Source of the DNA: an uncultured Paenibacillaceae bacterium
GTDB lineage: Bacteria > Bacillota > Bacilli > Paenibacillales > K13
Direction of reading: 5' to 3'
NCBI GenBank assembly: GCA_913056365.1
Contig: CAJXLT010000001.1
Span: forward strand, 1,054,001 to 1,118,000
Length of the DNA stretch: 64,000 bases
This document shows, in pieces, positions 28,160 to 37,843 of the stretch. The first letter of the stretch is position 1. The number at the start of each line of letters is the position of its first letter. A program made the position numbers and the translations under genes. The notes beneath the pieces were generated by a model. That model did no database searches. It was given only the letters and a program-made list of their open reading frames with translations, and had not been told where the DNA came from.

Positions 28160-28546
28160 GGCGATCCCCCCATCTTCTTCATATTTATTCATAGTACTAT
28201 TTAAGTATAATGGCACGGAAAATGTTTTCCAATGTGATATTTTTTAAAAAATATACGAACAAACTAAAATGGAATAACAGTAGAACATTACCGTAATTTT
28301 ATTATGTGAACAAAATTTGCTGAAGCCTCACTATCCACACGGATACTTAATTGAGTTAAATGATTCATTGTCCTTACACCTGCTGATTTCTTGAGAAGTT
28401 TCGGCCACTAAGATTGTCTAATAAGATATTGTGTAATCACTGTCACGAATAAGAACCGACTTCCCTTATCAGTTGGGAAATCGGTTCTATTCCTGTTCCA
28501 TCTGAATGTAGTGACCGTTGTTCACCAATTCAGATGGTGAATCTTC
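28160..28546. other. Intergenic region, A/T-rich
   Basis: 387 bp between the nitroreductase start and the UPF0173 stop. It carries the hairpin at 28452-28488 and an A/T-rich part at 28220-28330 that probably holds the nitroreductase promoter. No gene was seen. Confidence 0.6.
28452..28488 (-). terminator. Hairpin terminator of the UPF0173 gene
   Basis: A 14-bp stem (AGAACCGACTTCCC with GGGAAATCGGTTCT, one mismatch) encloses a 9-nt loop. On the minus strand TTCTTATTC follows. It lies just downstream of the stop at 28547. Confidence 0.65.
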
Positions 28547-29239
28547 TTACAGCTCTATGGAATCGCCGGGCTTCAACGCACGTCCACTCAGTCCATGGCT
28601 ACTGAGCAATGCTTCAAACTTACTGCCATCCTGCTTGATAAGATCAAAGGTATTGTAGTGAACGGGTACAACTTGCTTCGCCTTCAGCCACTTCGCTGCT
28701 TCTACCGCATCCTCTGGTCCCATCGTATACAAGTCACCCATTGGTAAAAAGGCTACATCAATATCATTCCGTTCACCAATCAACTTCATATCGGAATAGA
28801 GATTCGTGTCGCCCGCATGAAGGATAGTGCGTCCATCCCAATGAATGAGGAAGCCTGCCGGCATACCCGCATAGATGATCTGCTTACGTTCAGGCACAAT
28901 AATTGCTGAGCTGTGAAAAGCTGGAACCATCTGTAGTTGGGAGAAGCCGAGATCCATCCTTCCGCCAATATTCATATCTCGGGTCTGTACACCTTGCCAG
29001 CTCATATAGGTAGCAAGCTCATGAATCGCAATGACAGTCGCATCATTGTTCTTCGCTATAGCAGCCGCATCCTGAATATGATCGGTATGCGCATGCGTCA
29101 GCAGTACGTGCTGCACCCGAACCTCCTCTGGTTGAACAGCTGCCATCGGATTGCCCGTTAGAAACGGGTCAATGATGAGTGATTGATCACCTTGCGTAAT
29201 CTGTACGCATGAATGACCATGATACGCAATCTTTAACAT
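28547..29239 (-). CDS. UPF0173-type metal-dependent hydrolase (YtkL-like)
   Basis: 230 aa metallo-beta-lactamase fold. YHGHSCV at the start, IIDPFLTGNP, the zinc motif THAHTDH, FHSSA, HAGDTN and a final VVPVHYNTFD. This pattern matches the UPF0173 family, predicted Zn hydrolases of unknown substrate, widely conserved in Bacillales as a stand-alone gene. ATG follows AGGAGG. A hairpin terminator follows its stop. Confidence 0.9.
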   Translation of the reverse strand: MLKIAYHGHSCVQITQGDQSLIIDPFLTGNPMAAVQPEEVRVQHVLLTHAHTDHIQDAAAIAKNNDATVIAIHELATYMSWQGVQTRDMNIGGRMDLGFSQLQMVPAFHSSAIIVPERKQIIYAGMPAGFLIHWDGRTILHAGDTNLYSDMKLIGERNDIDVAFLPMGDLYTMGPEDAVEAAKWLKAKQVVPVHYNTFDLIKQDGSKFEALLSSHGLSGRALKPGDSIEL

Positions 29240-29320
29240 AACCTGCCTCCTGTTTCATCATAGATTCTCCTCTAATGTACCAAAATCTTATATTCATGAT
29301 CAAACAGGAACTGTATGTCA

Positions 29321-29659
29321 TTAGCTAACATCGTACAGATTCAGGGCTTCTTGCTGCGGCTTCTTCCGCTGGAGCTGAGAGACATAAGGAATGCCCTGCA
29401 TAATTAATTGACGCATGATCGCCGCATAACGTTCATGCCTGGCAGGATTCTTGCTGCTATACAATATTGCAGCAAGCTCATCGATTAATTGCTCTTCCTC
29501 CCGCAGTACGATATCCCGCCGTTCAACCTCTGCTGCTGTTCCATCCTGGCGCTTCACCTTGTACTTCGGGCTTCGGTAACGCTCATACGGTGTTCCTTCC
29601 GTCACGGCCTCTACCTCAACAACTTCATTCATCGACAGCCACAATCCCTTCGTCCTCAT
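29321..29659 (-). CDS. Hypothetical protein, charged, 112 aa
   Basis: I do not recognise this family. The protein begins MRTKGLWLSMNEVVEVEAV, is soluble and rich in Arg, Glu and Gln, and has no signal peptide or membrane segment. An acidic helical middle (REEEQLIDELAAILY) is followed by a basic end. ATG 29659 has AGGAGGGG 7 nt upstream, which supports a real gene. It lies alone between the UPF0173 gene and the MacAB operon terminator. Confidence 0.7.
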   Translation of the reverse strand: MRTKGLWLSMNEVVEVEAVTEGTPYERYRSPKYKVKRQDGTAAEVERRDIVLREEEQLIDELAAILYSSKNPARHERYAAIMRQLIMQGIPYVSQLQRKKPQQEALNLYDVS

Positions 29660-29798
29660 GTCTTCACCCCTCCTCAAGTTCTTCTCCCTCATCTTCTACT
29701 ATGATTATATCAGAACACTTGTTCGCTGTCTAGTATTTTCCATTGATTTTGTAAAAAAATCTTGCAATTCCGTCTTCTCGCGAGCAATCATGCCACGC

Positions 29799-29822
29799 AA
29801 AAATCCCCTTCTTGCGAAGGGG
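29799..29822 (-). terminator. Terminator of the MacAB-type operon
   Basis: The minus strand reads CCCCTTC, GCAA loop, GAAGGGG, then ATTTTT. This is a textbook intrinsic terminator about 30 bp after the stop of the permease gene at 29854. Confidence 0.88.
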
Positions 29823-29853
29823 GCAGTCCGAAGGCGATTACCTGAACTTTTTT

Positions 29854-31026
29854 TTATTCGTATCGCAATGCATCAATCGGCTTTAACGATGCAGCCTTGT
29901 TCGCCGGGAACAAACCGAATACAATGCCGATAATCACCGAGAATCCGAAGGCGAACACCATAACCGAAACCGAATAGACTACGTCTATATGCAGCAACGC
30001 GGATGCAGCCTGGGAGATGCCCACACCGATTCCGAGGCCGAGCAATCCTCCCATGCCGCTCAGCACGACAGCTTCAATCAAAAATTGATACAGGATATCC
30101 CGCTTTTTGGCGCCGATCGCTTTCCGTATCCCAATCTCTCTTGTTCGCTCCGTGACAGAAACCAGCATAATATTCATAATGCCTATGCCTCCTACCAACA
30201 GAGAAATGCCGGCGATCCCTCCAAGTGCCATCGCCATCGTATTCGAGATCGAGCTGAATGTCTCCAACAGCTCCTGCTGATTGAAGATTGTAAAGGCATT
30301 CGCATTGCCTCGAAACAGCTTTGTCAATTGGGCTTCAAGTGTCGAAACAGTCTGTTCGATCTTGTCGGATTCCTCCACTTGTACATAGATCGTACTTACA
30401 CCAACCGAACGAAAGACCCGTTCTGCTGTGGACAAAGGGACGAGCACCAGCTCATCATTGGAACCTCCCATGGATGAACCTTTCTCCTGCAGCAAGCCCA
30501 CGACCTTGAATCGAGACCCATTGATTGTGATCCAATCTCCTACAGGGTTCGCCTCCCCAAACAGCTCCTCTGCAATAACAGATCCGAGAACAGCCACCTT
30601 CAAGCGATAATCCAAATCGACGTCAGACAAGAAGCGCCCCTGAAGCAGCTCGTAATCGCGGATATCTGCATAGGCAGCATTCGTACCGACTATACTGACC
30701 TGTTCATCCGTGCTTGCATGTTTCACCGTACTGTTCTGTGTACTGGCAGGGGCAACACTTGCCACCCCATCCGTCTGTGCAAGCTTCATCGCATCTTCGT
30801 ATGACAACGAAGTGTCAGACCCTCTTCCGAAGATGTTCACAGTCAGCATGTCGGTGCCAAGCTCCTGGACCTGATCCGTGACGGCTTTGGTAGTCCCCTG
30901 ACCGATTGAGACTAGGGCGATTACGGCTGTAACTCCTATAATGATGCCGAGCATCGTCAACAAGGTACGGAGCTTATTCGCTAATATGCTCGATATAGCC
31001 ATCTTCATGCCTTGCCATACGTTCAT
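29854..31026 (-). CDS. MacB-type ABC transporter permease
   Basis: 390 aa. One membrane segment near the N-terminus (LLTMLGIIIGVTAVIALVSIGQG), a large extracytoplasmic MacB_PCD domain (about 45-240), then three C-terminal membrane segments with the TREIGIRKAIGAKK loop that contacts the ATPase. Such permeases work with a MacA-like adaptor as mechanotransmission efflux or stress pumps, often against peptides. The start overlaps the ATPase gene by ATGA. Last gene of a four- to five-gene operon with a good terminator. Confidence 0.92.
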   Translation of the reverse strand: MNVWQGMKMAISSILANKLRTLLTMLGIIIGVTAVIALVSIGQGTTKAVTDQVQELGTDMLTVNIFGRGSDTSLSYEDAMKLAQTDGVASVAPASTQNSTVKHASTDEQVSIVGTNAAYADIRDYELLQGRFLSDVDLDYRLKVAVLGSVIAEELFGEANPVGDWITINGSRFKVVGLLQEKGSSMGGSNDELVLVPLSTAERVFRSVGVSTIYVQVEESDKIEQTVSTLEAQLTKLFRGNANAFTIFNQQELLETFSSISNTMAMALGGIAGISLLVGGIGIMNIMLVSVTERTREIGIRKAIGAKKRDILYQFLIEAVVLSGMGGLLGLGIGVGISQAASALLHIDVVYSVSVMVFAFGFSVIIGIVFGLFPANKAASLKPIDALRYE

Positions 31027-31724
31027 ACCTGTACGCCCCCTTCGGCATACAGTCGACCATCTTGAATGCGCACGACACGCTTGGCTTGCTCGGCCACATC
31101 AAGGTCATGCGTAATCAAGACTATCGTATGACCTTGATTGTTCAGGTCTTGAATCAGCTCCATCACCTCGACGCTTGTCTTGGAATCGAGCGCACCTGTC
31201 GGTTCATCAGCCAACAAGATCGGCGGATTGCCTGCCAGGGCTCGCGCAATGGCTACTCGCTGCTGCTGTCCGCCGGACAGCTCGACTGGGCGATGGTGCA
31301 CTCGATCTCCCAAGCCAACCTTATCCAAAGCTTCTTGAGCGAGCTCCTTCCGCAGTTTGGTCGATACGCCTCTGTAGATCAATGGGAGTTCAACGTTCTC
31401 CAGCGCGCTGAGCTTGGCCAGCAAGTGAAAGCTTTGAAAGATGAAGCCGATCTTGCGATTGCGGATCGTCGCCAGCCGATTTTCCTTCAAGAGGCTGACT
31501 TCTTCCCCGTCAAGCCAATAACTGCCGGAAGTGGGCGTATCGAGACAACCGATGACATTCATTAGTGTGGACTTGCCTGAACCCGAAGGACCGATGATAG
31601 CCACGAAATCGCCGGGAAGCACATGCAGGGAAGCATCAGCCAAGGCATGCACCGTCTCTCCGCCCATGCGATACTGCTTGCTTACCTCGCTGATTCGAAT
31701 GAGCGGTTCTGTGTCAGTCCTCAT
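31023..31724 (-). CDS. MacB-type ABC transporter ATPase (LolD-like)
   Basis: 233 aa. Walker [10 protein letters not shown], signature [15 protein letters not shown], Walker [16 protein letters not shown], and the switch His in LITHDLDVA. It powers the adjacent permease. The start overlaps the MacA-like gene (ATGA) and the stop overlaps the permease start, so the three subunits are translationally coupled. Confidence 0.94.
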   Translation of the reverse strand: MRTDTEPLIRISEVSKQYRMGGETVHALADASLHVLPGDFVAIIGPSGSGKSTLMNVIGCLDTPTSGSYWLDGEEVSLLKENRLATIRNRKIGFIFQSFHLLAKLSALENVELPLIYRGVSTKLRKELAQEALDKVGLGDRVHHRPVELSGGQQQRVAIARALAGNPPILLADEPTGALDSKTSVEVMELIQDLNNQGHTIVLITHDLDVAEQAKRVVRIQDGRLYAEGGVQV

Positions 31725-33007
31725 GGGCGGACACCTCCCAATGCACCGCCTCCCCGGACACCTATACCGCCTCCGCCATTAAAGCTTCCTCCAGGCATAG
31801 CCCCACCTTGGAAAGCACTCTGTCCACTTGCAGGACTGTTCGGCAGGATGACCTTATCCCCTTCACTCAGCCCGGACAAAACCTCAATGTAATCTTCATT
31901 AGCGATGCCAACTTCAATCGGAATCCGCTGCCCTACACCTTGATAGGCAGCTCCGGCAAGCAGCGTAGCTCCCTCCTGCCTATCTGCATCAACAGCTTCC
32001 ACATCATTCCGACCGGAATCCGGTCTGTCTGTCCTGTCCATTATGCCATCAGATTGGTTCCTCTCTTCGGAACCTTCGCGTATGACCGTGGCGAAATAGC
32101 GTCCGCCCATAGAAGTAACCGCATCTACCGGCAGCAGCAGTGTATGTTCTTTCTTCTCCACTTGAATAGCTGCTTCCGCTGACATTCCCGGCTTCAACAA
32201 GCTGTTGTCCAGCACTTCAAGAGTGACATCGTACGTGGCCACACCATTTTGCGTAACGCCTTCCCTGGCAATTTCCACGACATGCCCTTTGATATTCTCG
32301 TCCGGCAGAGCCTCCACATATAAGTCTGCCTCCAGCCCCTCCGTCACCTTCGTAATATCCAGCTCGTCAATCGAAGCGACCATATGTAAAATGTCATAAT
32401 TCACAATAGCGCCCAAGACAGCGCCTGCCTTAATCTGATCTCCTGCAGCTGCGTCCAAGGATGTAACCATCCCGTCGATATCAGCTCGTATAACGATATC
32501 CTCATCATCATCAGTTACATCCTCAAGCAGCTCTGCTAATTCCTCCTTAGCAATTTCGATATCCAGCTGCTGCTTCGTGATACTGATCCTCGCGCTATCC
32601 CGCTCGCTCTCGTCCGCAGCCGTCTTGAACTGATCCTGAAGCTCGGTCAGCTGTAATGCCAATTGCTCGATTTGAATTTCTTTGGACCGGATTTGCCTGC
32701 TGGCATCTGTCTCCTCTTCGCGCTCCAAGGTGATCAGAATGTCTCCCTTGCTGACCTTGCTTCCTTCCTCGACCCTTACTTCTTCAATCGTTCCGTCCTT
32801 GCCGGACTTGACCTCGATCTGGTCCGATGGCTGAATGCTGCCGGTACCGCTGACGCTAACCTCCAAATCCCCCCGTCTCACTTCAGCCGTTGCCAAACTA
32901 GGGACCGTTGCTGCTTGTTCCTCTCCTAACATGCGATACCCAAGTACTGCAGACGCAATCAGAATAATACCGATTCCTATCGTCCACAGAATTGTCTTTT
33001 TCTTCAT
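31721..33007 (-). CDS. MacA-like periplasmic-adaptor-type membrane fusion protein
   Basis: 428 aa. An N-terminal membrane anchor (ILWTIGIGIILIASAVLGY) is followed by a biotinyl-lipoyl-like half (VSGTGSIQPSDQIEVKSGKDG), a coiled-coil hairpin (about 100-170) and the second lipoyl half and beta-barrel (DGMVTSLDAAAGDQIKAG). Gram-positive MacA homologues couple to MacB permeases without an outer-membrane channel. The last ~30 residues are almost only Gly, Ala, Ser, Arg and Pro, a flexible tail of unknown use. First gene of the efflux part; the histidine kinase ends 86 bp upstream. Confidence 0.9.
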   Translation of the reverse strand: MKKKTILWTIGIGIILIASAVLGYRMLGEEQAATVPSLATAEVRRGDLEVSVSGTGSIQPSDQIEVKSGKDGTIEEVRVEEGSKVSKGDILITLEREEETDASRQIRSKEIQIEQLALQLTELQDQFKTAADESERDSARISITKQQLDIEIAKEELAELLEDVTDDDEDIVIRADIDGMVTSLDAAAGDQIKAGAVLGAIVNYDILHMVASIDELDITKVTEGLEADLYVEALPDENIKGHVVEIAREGVTQNGVATYDVTLEVLDNSLLKPGMSAEAAIQVEKKEHTLLLPVDAVTSMGGRYFATVIREGSEERNQSDGIMDRTDRPDSGRNDVEAVDADRQEGATLLAGAAYQGVGQRIPIEVGIANEDYIEVLSGLSEGDKVILPNSPASGQSAFQGGAMPGGSFNGGGGIGVRGGGALGGVRP

Positions 33008-33092
33008 TGAAGTACTCCCACCCTTCCTCCATTCAGCCTGTCTGAATCAGGAGTATAGCAGGACTTTATGAACAGAACATGAACCCGTAGAA

Positions 33093-34529
33093 TTAGTACC
33101 TCAAATGTGTCAATTCCAAATGGGCGGGTAGGGAGAAGTGAAAGCTCGTGCCCTTGCCCGCTGCACTTTCCAACACAATCTCGCTGTCATGAAGGGCTAG
33201 AATATGCTTCACAATCGAGAGGCCGATGCCTGTGCCGGTCTTATGCGTACGAGCCTTGTCCCCCTTATAGAAACGATCCCAGATCTTGTCCCGGTCCTCC
33301 TCACGGATGCCGGCTCCTTGGTCGCAAATGCTTACGTGCACCAGCTCACCTGCATGTTGAATCTTCGCCATCACCTTACTGCCGGATGGAGAATGCTGTA
33401 TCGCATTTTGCAACAAGTTAACAAGCACCTGTCCAATGCGCAAAGGATCAGCCTGCACCCAGGCATCGCTGGCCGGATGGATCAGTTCCATATGCAACTT
33501 CTTCTGCACGAAGAGAGGTTCCAGCTGTGCAATCGTTCTCCGCAATTCCTCGGACAGATTAATAGGATGTGGCTCTACATCAAATTGACCAGCATCGATC
33601 TTCGCCAAGTCTAGCAAGTCGGAGACGAGCTTTCCCATCCGGTCTGTTGAATCCTTCATCATCAACAAATAATGACGTTCGCGTTGTTGCGGGATCGTAC
33701 CGTCCAATATGCCACCCAGAAATCCTTGAATCGAGGTCAAGGGAGAACGCAAATCATGGGAGACATTCGCCAGAAACTCCCTTCTCGTACTTTCAAGTGA
33801 AGAAAGCTCTTCCGCCATATAATTCAGGGACTCGCCCAGCTGGCCAATCTCATCCCGGGACTTCACCGGGACACGGCGGGACAAGTCCCCGCTGGCGAAG
33901 GACAACGCCGACTCACTCATTTCCTTAAGAGGACGAGTCATTCTTCGCGATACGAAGAATAAGATAATGGCAGATACTGGAATAGAAATGAGAAGACTCC
34001 AGAACATCGGTCCAAACGGTCTTCTCACTTCCTGACCGAATTCTCGAGATGCGATTAGAATCGCTTTCTCAACCGTGTTCTGATTTTGCAGAATGGGAGA
34101 TGCCCTATAGTATACGTCAGCATCTTCATGTTCCTCGATGCCTACGACCGGAGTGCCCTTCACTGCTCGCAGCACTTTAGTGCGGCTTGCTTCCATATAC
34201 ACATGCTCGCCGCCAACGGTATAGAGCAAGTCACCCTGCTCATCATAGATCGCATACACCCGATCCGGATGGCCGAGAGCCAGCTCCATCGAAGCAATCA
34301 AGCTCGTTCGACCGATTCCCATCTTGTATGCTTCCTGAATATGCTCAGCAATTCTGTGCTGTTCCTGGAGCAAATTGCGTTCGACAAAATGGTGGGTATC
34401 CTTGTGGAATAGCAGTGAGAATAGTAGGCTGGTTAATATATATGAAATGACGATAATCGTCAGCATCGTTACGAACAACTTAAGAAAAATACTTCGAGTT
34501 GGCGACAACCGCGACAGTATCCCCCTCAT
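33093..34529 (-). CDS. Sensor histidine kinase (OmpR-partner type)
   Basis: 478 aa. Two membrane segments (about 15-40 and 175-195) flank an extracytoplasmic sensor domain; then HAMP, the phosphorylated His in VSHDLRSPL, and a HATPase domain with NLLQNAIQHS, DQGAGI and GTGIGLSIVKHI. It overlaps the response-regulator gene (ATGA) and lies directly upstream of the MacAB-type genes. The system probably senses an envelope-active compound and induces this pump; the ligand is unknown. Confidence 0.93.
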   Translation of the reverse strand: MRGILSRLSPTRSIFLKLFVTMLTIIVISYILTSLLFSLLFHKDTHHFVERNLLQEQHRIAEHIQEAYKMGIGRTSLIASMELALGHPDRVYAIYDEQGDLLYTVGGEHVYMEASRTKVLRAVKGTPVVGIEEHEDADVYYRASPILQNQNTVEKAILIASREFGQEVRRPFGPMFWSLLISIPVSAIILFFVSRRMTRPLKEMSESALSFASGDLSRRVPVKSRDEIGQLGESLNYMAEELSSLESTRREFLANVSHDLRSPLTSIQGFLGGILDGTIPQQRERHYLLMMKDSTDRMGKLVSDLLDLAKIDAGQFDVEPHPINLSEELRRTIAQLEPLFVQKKLHMELIHPASDAWVQADPLRIGQVLVNLLQNAIQHSPSGSKVMAKIQHAGELVHVSICDQGAGIREEDRDKIWDRFYKGDKARTHKTGTGIGLSIVKHILALHDSEIVLESAAGKGTSFHFSLPAHLELTHLRY

Positions 34530-35215
34530 GGCTCGCTAACCTCCAGCTTATAGCCGACGCCCCATATCGTCTGAATGGACCACGCTTGTCCAGGTCGCGC
34601 CAGCCTTTCACGAATCCGCTTTATATGTACATCCACCGTTCTCGAATCTCCTTCGAAGTCATAGCCCCATATTTGATCCAGCAACTGCTGACGGGTAAAC
34701 ACGCGATTGGGATTGGAGACAAGATGGAACAGAAGCTCCATTTCTTTCGGTGGAAGCGTATACGAAGCCGCCTCTGTCTCCACCGAGTAACGGCGCAGAT
34801 CCAGTTGCAAGCCAGGTACTGCCGCTACCTCATTATGACAAAGCACAGGATAGGTTCGACGAAGCACAGCTTTGATTCGCGCCATCAGCTCTAATGAATC
34901 GAACGGCTTGACGACATAATCATCCGCACCAAGATCGAACCCCCGCATTTTGTCACAGCGCTCTCCCTTGCCCGTCAGCATGATGACTGGAATATTCCGC
35001 TCCATCTTCAGCCGCCTGCACACTTCCCAGCCTTCCATCTCTGGAAGCATTATATCCAGCACGATAAGATCTACTTCCTGATCAAGCGCAAGCGACAGGC
35101 CCGACATCCCGTCATGCGCACTGTACACCTCATATCCTTCCTTCTCTGCATACAAACGAATGATTTCGCAAATATACGGATCATCATCCATCGTCAGTAA
35201 CTTAATCCGCTTCAT
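34526..35215 (-). CDS. OmpR/PhoB-family response regulator
   Basis: 229 aa. The N-terminal receiver has the acidic pair in MDDDP, the phospho-acceptor Asp in LIVLDIMLPEMEG, and KPFD. The C-terminal winged helix ends RTVDVHIKRIRERL and IQTIWGVGYKLE. It is coupled to the histidine kinase downstream and probably activates the kinase-MacAB operon. Confidence 0.94.
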   Translation of the reverse strand: MKRIKLLTMDDDPYICEIIRLYAEKEGYEVYSAHDGMSGLSLALDQEVDLIVLDIMLPEMEGWEVCRRLKMERNIPVIMLTGKGERCDKMRGFDLGADDYVVKPFDSLELMARIKAVLRRTYPVLCHNEVAAVPGLQLDLRRYSVETEAASYTLPPKEMELLFHLVSNPNRVFTRQQLLDQIWGYDFEGDSRTVDVHIKRIRERLARPGQAWSIQTIWGVGYKLEVSEP

Positions 35216-35313
35216 GTGCCATACCTGCCTTCGAGTGAAAGATTCGGGCCGACAGTCTGAACCCTATCTCTACTACTCTACTATGAAATGATGAACAAAA
35301 CATGAATGGCAGA

Positions 35314-35772
35314 TTAAAAGATATCGCCCAAATAAAACGGAGGTCGCTTCTCGCGATTCAAATGCTTGCTAAGCGCATGGGGGAATACACGTTTATGTGG
35401 CAGATCGCGCAGGTTCACCCACTCCACGCCAATTTGCAGTTCATCCGGGTTGGGTGCGTGCGCAAAGCTTTGAGCAGGATCGAGCAAACGACAGGAGAAA
35501 TAAAACTCTACTTGATGAACATCGCCATCCCACTCGGCAAATTCATGATGGCAGCCGATGTATTCGCGAACAGTCAGCAATTCGCCCACTTCAACTTCAG
35601 CACCCAGCTCCTCCATGCATTCCCGAACAACGGCATCTTTCAACTCTTCGCCTTTCTCCTGCCCTCCGCCGGGAAACAAATAGAACAAGCCGGATACATC
35701 CTTGTTCTTGGTCAACAGCACACTTCCATTATGAATAATGACAGCCTTCGCGGAATTTCGAATCGGTTTCAC
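35314..35772 (-). CDS. Nudix hydrolase
   Basis: 152 aa. The Nudix box reads GGGQEKGEELKDAVVRE followed by CMEELGAE, close to the consensus GX5EX7REUXEEXGU. These Mg-dependent enzymes cleave nucleoside diphosphates linked to another group; the substrate cannot be predicted. GTG start at 35772 directly follows the stop of another Nudix gene (TAAGTG), with GGAGGGGGAG inside the upstream gene. The pair is one transcription unit. Confidence 0.88.
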   Translation of the reverse strand: MKPIRNSAKAVIIHNGSVLLTKNKDVSGLFYLFPGGGQEKGEELKDAVVRECMEELGAEVEVGELLTVREYIGCHHEFAEWDGDVHQVEFYFSCRLLDPAQSFAHAPNPDELQIGVEWVNLRDLPHKRVFPHALSKHLNREKRPPFYLGDIF

Positions 35773-36237
35773 TTACTCATTCTCCCCCTCCTGCCAATAA
35801 CCCGCGTGCGTTAATATCACCTTCGAGAACGGGTTCAGCTGTGTACAAATATCTTCAAGAGCATAATAGCGCAGGTCTAACCCTTCGTCATCGTGAATGA
35901 CAGGGCTCCCGTGGATGCCCTGAGCTTCATATACCGCCGTTACATTGTAGACCTCATCCCCGTGCGGATAGCGGTAATACATCTCCTTGCCGGATAGCAG
36001 GGTCACGAAGCGGAAGGATTCCGCTTGTAATCCGGCTTCTTCATAGAGCTCTCTTGCAGCTGCTTCTTCCATCGACTCACCTAACTCCAGCGCTCCGCCA
36101 AGCGTCCCCCAATCCAAGCTGTCGGATCGTAGCTGCAGCAGAAATTCACCTTGCGAATTCCGTACGATGACACATACGCCAGCCATAATGAGCGGTCTCG
36201 GACCAAGTGCCTTTCGCAGCTCCATCATGTAATTCAT
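35773..36237 (-). CDS. Nudix hydrolase
   Basis: 154 aa. The Nudix box starts at GALELGESMEEAAARE and continues LYEEAGL. Overall resemblance to ADP-ribose/MutT-like members; substrate unknown. ATG 36237 follows GGAGGG. Stop abuts the start of the second Nudix gene, which differs clearly in sequence, so this is not a recent duplication. Confidence 0.87.
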   Translation of the reverse strand: MNYMMELRKALGPRPLIMAGVCVIVRNSQGEFLLQLRSDSLDWGTLGGALELGESMEEAAARELYEEAGLQAESFRFVTLLSGKEMYYRYPHGDEVYNVTAVYEAQGIHGSPVIHDDEGLDLRYYALEDICTQLNPFSKVILTHAGYWQEGENE

Positions 36238-36336
36238 AACTTGCTCCCTCCACTTTGCTGCACGAACGCCGACAATCATATCTTAATACATAGGACGTTG
36301 TGCGGCATCTATTTTATTCATGTCATTAATTATTCA

Positions 36337-37395
36337 TTATGTTAATATGATCTTCAACTGCTTCACTAATTGATCCATCTCTTGCGCTGTACCTATGCTG
36401 ATCCGCAAGTGATTCTTCACCAGAGAACCTGTGAAATAACGCACCAAGATCTTAGCCTCACGCAATTTCTCGTATAGCATTTGTGCTTCTATCTGCTCGT
36501 GCTTCACCCATAGGAAATTCGCGGCCGATAGTGCGACCCAGAAGCCCATGTCTCTCAGCTGCTGAGCAGTCCAATCCCTTGTTCGCATAATCGCAGTTCG
36601 TGTCTCTTGGAAGTACGCTTCATCTTCGAATGCGGCAATAGCACCTGCTTGAGCTACTCTGTCTAGCGTATACGAATTCACTGATCCCTTCACCCGATAT
36701 AAGGCTTCAATCAAGTCCGGAGTGCCGAGTGCTAGACCGACACGGAGACCAGCAAGGCTTCGTGATTTACTTAATGTCTGGATAACGAGCAGGTTCGGAT
36801 AACGGCGAATAAGCGGGACAGCAGATTCCCCACCAAAATCAATATAAGCCTCGTCTACGATGACGACTTGCTTCGTATTAGAAGCGACAATCTCCTCTAC
36901 TTGCTGCAACGGGAGCGCTAATGAAGTAGGCGCATTCGGATTCGGGAATAGGACACCTCCGTTATCCTGCAGGAATGCCGCAGTGTCTATCCTTCCCCAT
37001 TCATCAACAGAAGCTGTGCTGTAGGGAATCGCATAGAGCTTGGCGTACACCGGATAAAAGCTGTAACTGACCTCCGGGAACACAATCGGTCGATCTTCAT
37101 CGAAGAAGGCACGAAACGCAAAAGCCAGTACTTCATCTGAACCATTGCCAACGAATACTTCATCCCTGCTCAATCGATAGTAAGCAGCAATCGTCTCTCT
37201 TACTTGTTCATCCGCAGGATCGGGATATAGCCGCAACTGATCGTTAATAGCTTGCTGCATCGCCTGTTGTACGCGTGCAGACGGCGGGAACGGATTTTCG
37301 TTCGTATTCAGCTTTATATATTCCGCCTTGTTCGGCTGCTCCCCCGGTACGTAGGGATCGAGCTCCTGCAATCTTTTGCTCCAGTACATACTCAT
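36337..37395 (-). CDS. hisC: Histidinol-phosphate aminotransferase
   Basis: 352 aa class I/II PLP aminotransferase. LNTNENPFPPS at the N-terminus, YPDPA, VGNGSDEVL, VDEAYIDFGG, the PLP Lys in TLSKSRSLAGLRVG and a C-terminal LRISIGT all match HisC. It interconverts imidazole-acetol phosphate and histidinol phosphate in histidine synthesis and often also serves in Phe/Tyr synthesis in Bacillales. No other his gene is nearby, so this may be a second, stand-alone copy. ATG 37395 has AAGGAG 7 nt upstream. Confidence 0.9.
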   Translation of the reverse strand: MSMYWSKRLQELDPYVPGEQPNKAEYIKLNTNENPFPPSARVQQAMQQAINDQLRLYPDPADEQVRETIAAYYRLSRDEVFVGNGSDEVLAFAFRAFFDEDRPIVFPEVSYSFYPVYAKLYAIPYSTASVDEWGRIDTAAFLQDNGGVLFPNPNAPTSLALPLQQVEEIVASNTKQVVIVDEAYIDFGGESAVPLIRRYPNLLVIQTLSKSRSLAGLRVGLALGTPDLIEALYRVKGSVNSYTLDRVAQAGAIAAFEDEAYFQETRTAIMRTRDWTAQQLRDMGFWVALSAANFLWVKHEQIEAQMLYEKLREAKILVRYFTGSLVKNHLRISIGTAQEMDQLVKQLKIILT

Positions 37396-37843
37396 GAACA
37401 TGCTCCTTTATACGAATCTCTCATACGCAAGACCCATGACCGGTATGTCCCTATTCATAGAGACACAATCATTAGTGGTCCACCATAGGAATCGCGATGC
37501 ACTCCCCTGCTCCCACCTTACAATGACTAAACATATTAGGGGAATCTGTCTAGTCCTAATTCATAATCTGCAAATCCTTACGAGTCGTTGATATAGCAGA
37601 GATCGAGGAGACGAATGTAACAGCAAGTGAACCACTCCTACCATTCTCCTACTCCCTGCTTCTTCCACCATTATACGAGATAGCGAATAAATCATCAAAA
37701 TATGACAAAAACGATACTTTCGGATTATTGAATCGCTTTCATGTAATTTCATAAAATAGAGATGCCCGCATAATTCGAACATATGAACAGAACTCTCTTC
37801 ATATATGTATCCTATGTACTTCTATCAATCAGGAGGTGATCAC
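37396..37843. other. 448-bp divergent intergenic region
   Basis: It lies between hisC (minus) and a small plus-strand gene. I looked for a T-box or other leader before hisC and did not find one. The only signal I can support is the candidate plus-strand promoter at 37728-37757. Confidence 0.5.
37728..37757 (+). promoter_or_regulatory. Candidate sigma-A promoter of the 37844 gene
   Basis: TTGAAT (37728) and TAAAAT (37752) are separated by 18 bp, about 85 bp before the GTG start. Both boxes fit the consensus reasonably. Confidence 0.4.

Noticed and set aside
37396-37843. T-box or other amino-acid leader before hisC
   Set aside because: GGTGGACC near the start looked similar, but the T-box consensus, specifier loop and terminator pair could not be found.
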